Assembly (NCBI GenBank): GCA_001898965.1
Contig: MKVW01000009.1
Location: 486,752 to 550,751, forward strand
Origin: Rhizobiales bacterium 62-17
GTDB taxonomy: Bacteria > Pseudomonadota > Alphaproteobacteria > Rhizobiales > Beijerinckiaceae
Length of the DNA: 64,000 nt
Reading direction: 5' to 3'
The position numbers and the translations under genes were made by a program. The notes beneath the pieces were generated by a model. That model did not search any database and was not told where the DNA came from. It worked only from the letters and a program-made list of their open reading frames with translations. Positions 63,930 to 64,000 of this stretch are shown here, piece by piece (the first letter of the stretch is position 1; the number at the start of each line of letters is the position of its first letter).

Positions 63930-64000
63930 TGGTCGTGTGTCTCGTTGGAGATGCCGCTTTCCAGCGTCGGACACGCGAAAACGGACGCGCCGCGAAGCAG

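Noticed and set aside
1-64000. tRNA, rRNA, CRISPR arrays, transposases, prophage
   Set aside because: No tRNA-like cloverleaf sequence, 16S/23S segment, regular spacer repeats, or transposase/integrase ORF was found while reading both strands.

Overview
The window reads as chromosomal DNA of an alphaproteobacterium, most likely of the order Hyphomicrobiales (Rhizobiales), with GC-rich coding regions. The evidence is gene order: hemE / ppsR-maf-coaE-dnaQ-secB, mltA-smr-HTH, hisB-DUF2628-hisH-hisA-hisF-hisE-coaA, hslVU, trpS, tsaB-rimI-acyltransferase-miaB-phoH-ybeY-lnt-HTH-metK-trmB, regB/regA, and mutM / ubiE-ubiB-coaBC-dut next to rpsT-dnaA. The genus cannot be fixed from the sequence alone. 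No tRNA, rRNA, CRISPR array, transposase or prophage gene was seen.

Layout. (1) 1-8.1 kb: the end of hemE, a hemE/ppsR intergenic region that looks like the chromosome origin, then housekeeping genes for replication fidelity, CoA synthesis, export and cell wall. (2) 8.2-13.2 kb: adenosine kinase, a small AT-richer membrane orphan, two acetyltransferases, a lone TctC-type binding protein and a Rieske oxygenase; this is the first accessory stretch. (3) 13.3-18.0 kb, minus strand: a histidine operon ending in pantothenate kinase. (4) 18.1-32.6 kb, plus strand: the HslVU protease, tRNA and translation functions, Fe-S assembly, lipid acylation, lipoprotein maturation and SAM synthesis. (5) 32.7-37 kb: a YgjP-like metallohydrolase, PHB depolymerase and the RegB/RegA redox two-component system. 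(6) 37.1-42.2 kb: a LysR regulator divergent from a five-gene unit made of a LOG/SLOG-like protein, a complete ECF transporter (S, fused A-A, T) and a phosphoribosyltransferase. This looks like an uptake-and-salvage system of unassigned substrate and is the best candidate here for undescribed biology. (7) 42.3-49 kb: mmcB, then a vitamin B12 module (btuD-btuC-btuB under a cobalamin riboswitch, divergent btuF, cobP) and a cupin. (8) 49-51.3 kb: an aminotransferase and a PotF-like binding protein. (9) 51.6-64 kb: dnaA, rpsT, cysK, an Rrf2 regulator, dut, coaBC, ubiB, ubiE, mutM, lepB and typA.

The intergenic spaces carry several palindromic repeat families. One (core GTGTCATCCCGGACG) occurs at least eight times, often as two palindromes about 70 bp apart and nearly always just after a stop codon. 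A second, 44-bp family has full copies before miaB and before mutM and a half-like copy near rpsT. A third is a pair of GTTTC-GATA-GAAAC palindromes flanking an acyltransferase gene.

ORF starts were re-chosen from family N-termini, ribosome binding sites and gene overlaps. Residue numbers refer to the starts given here.
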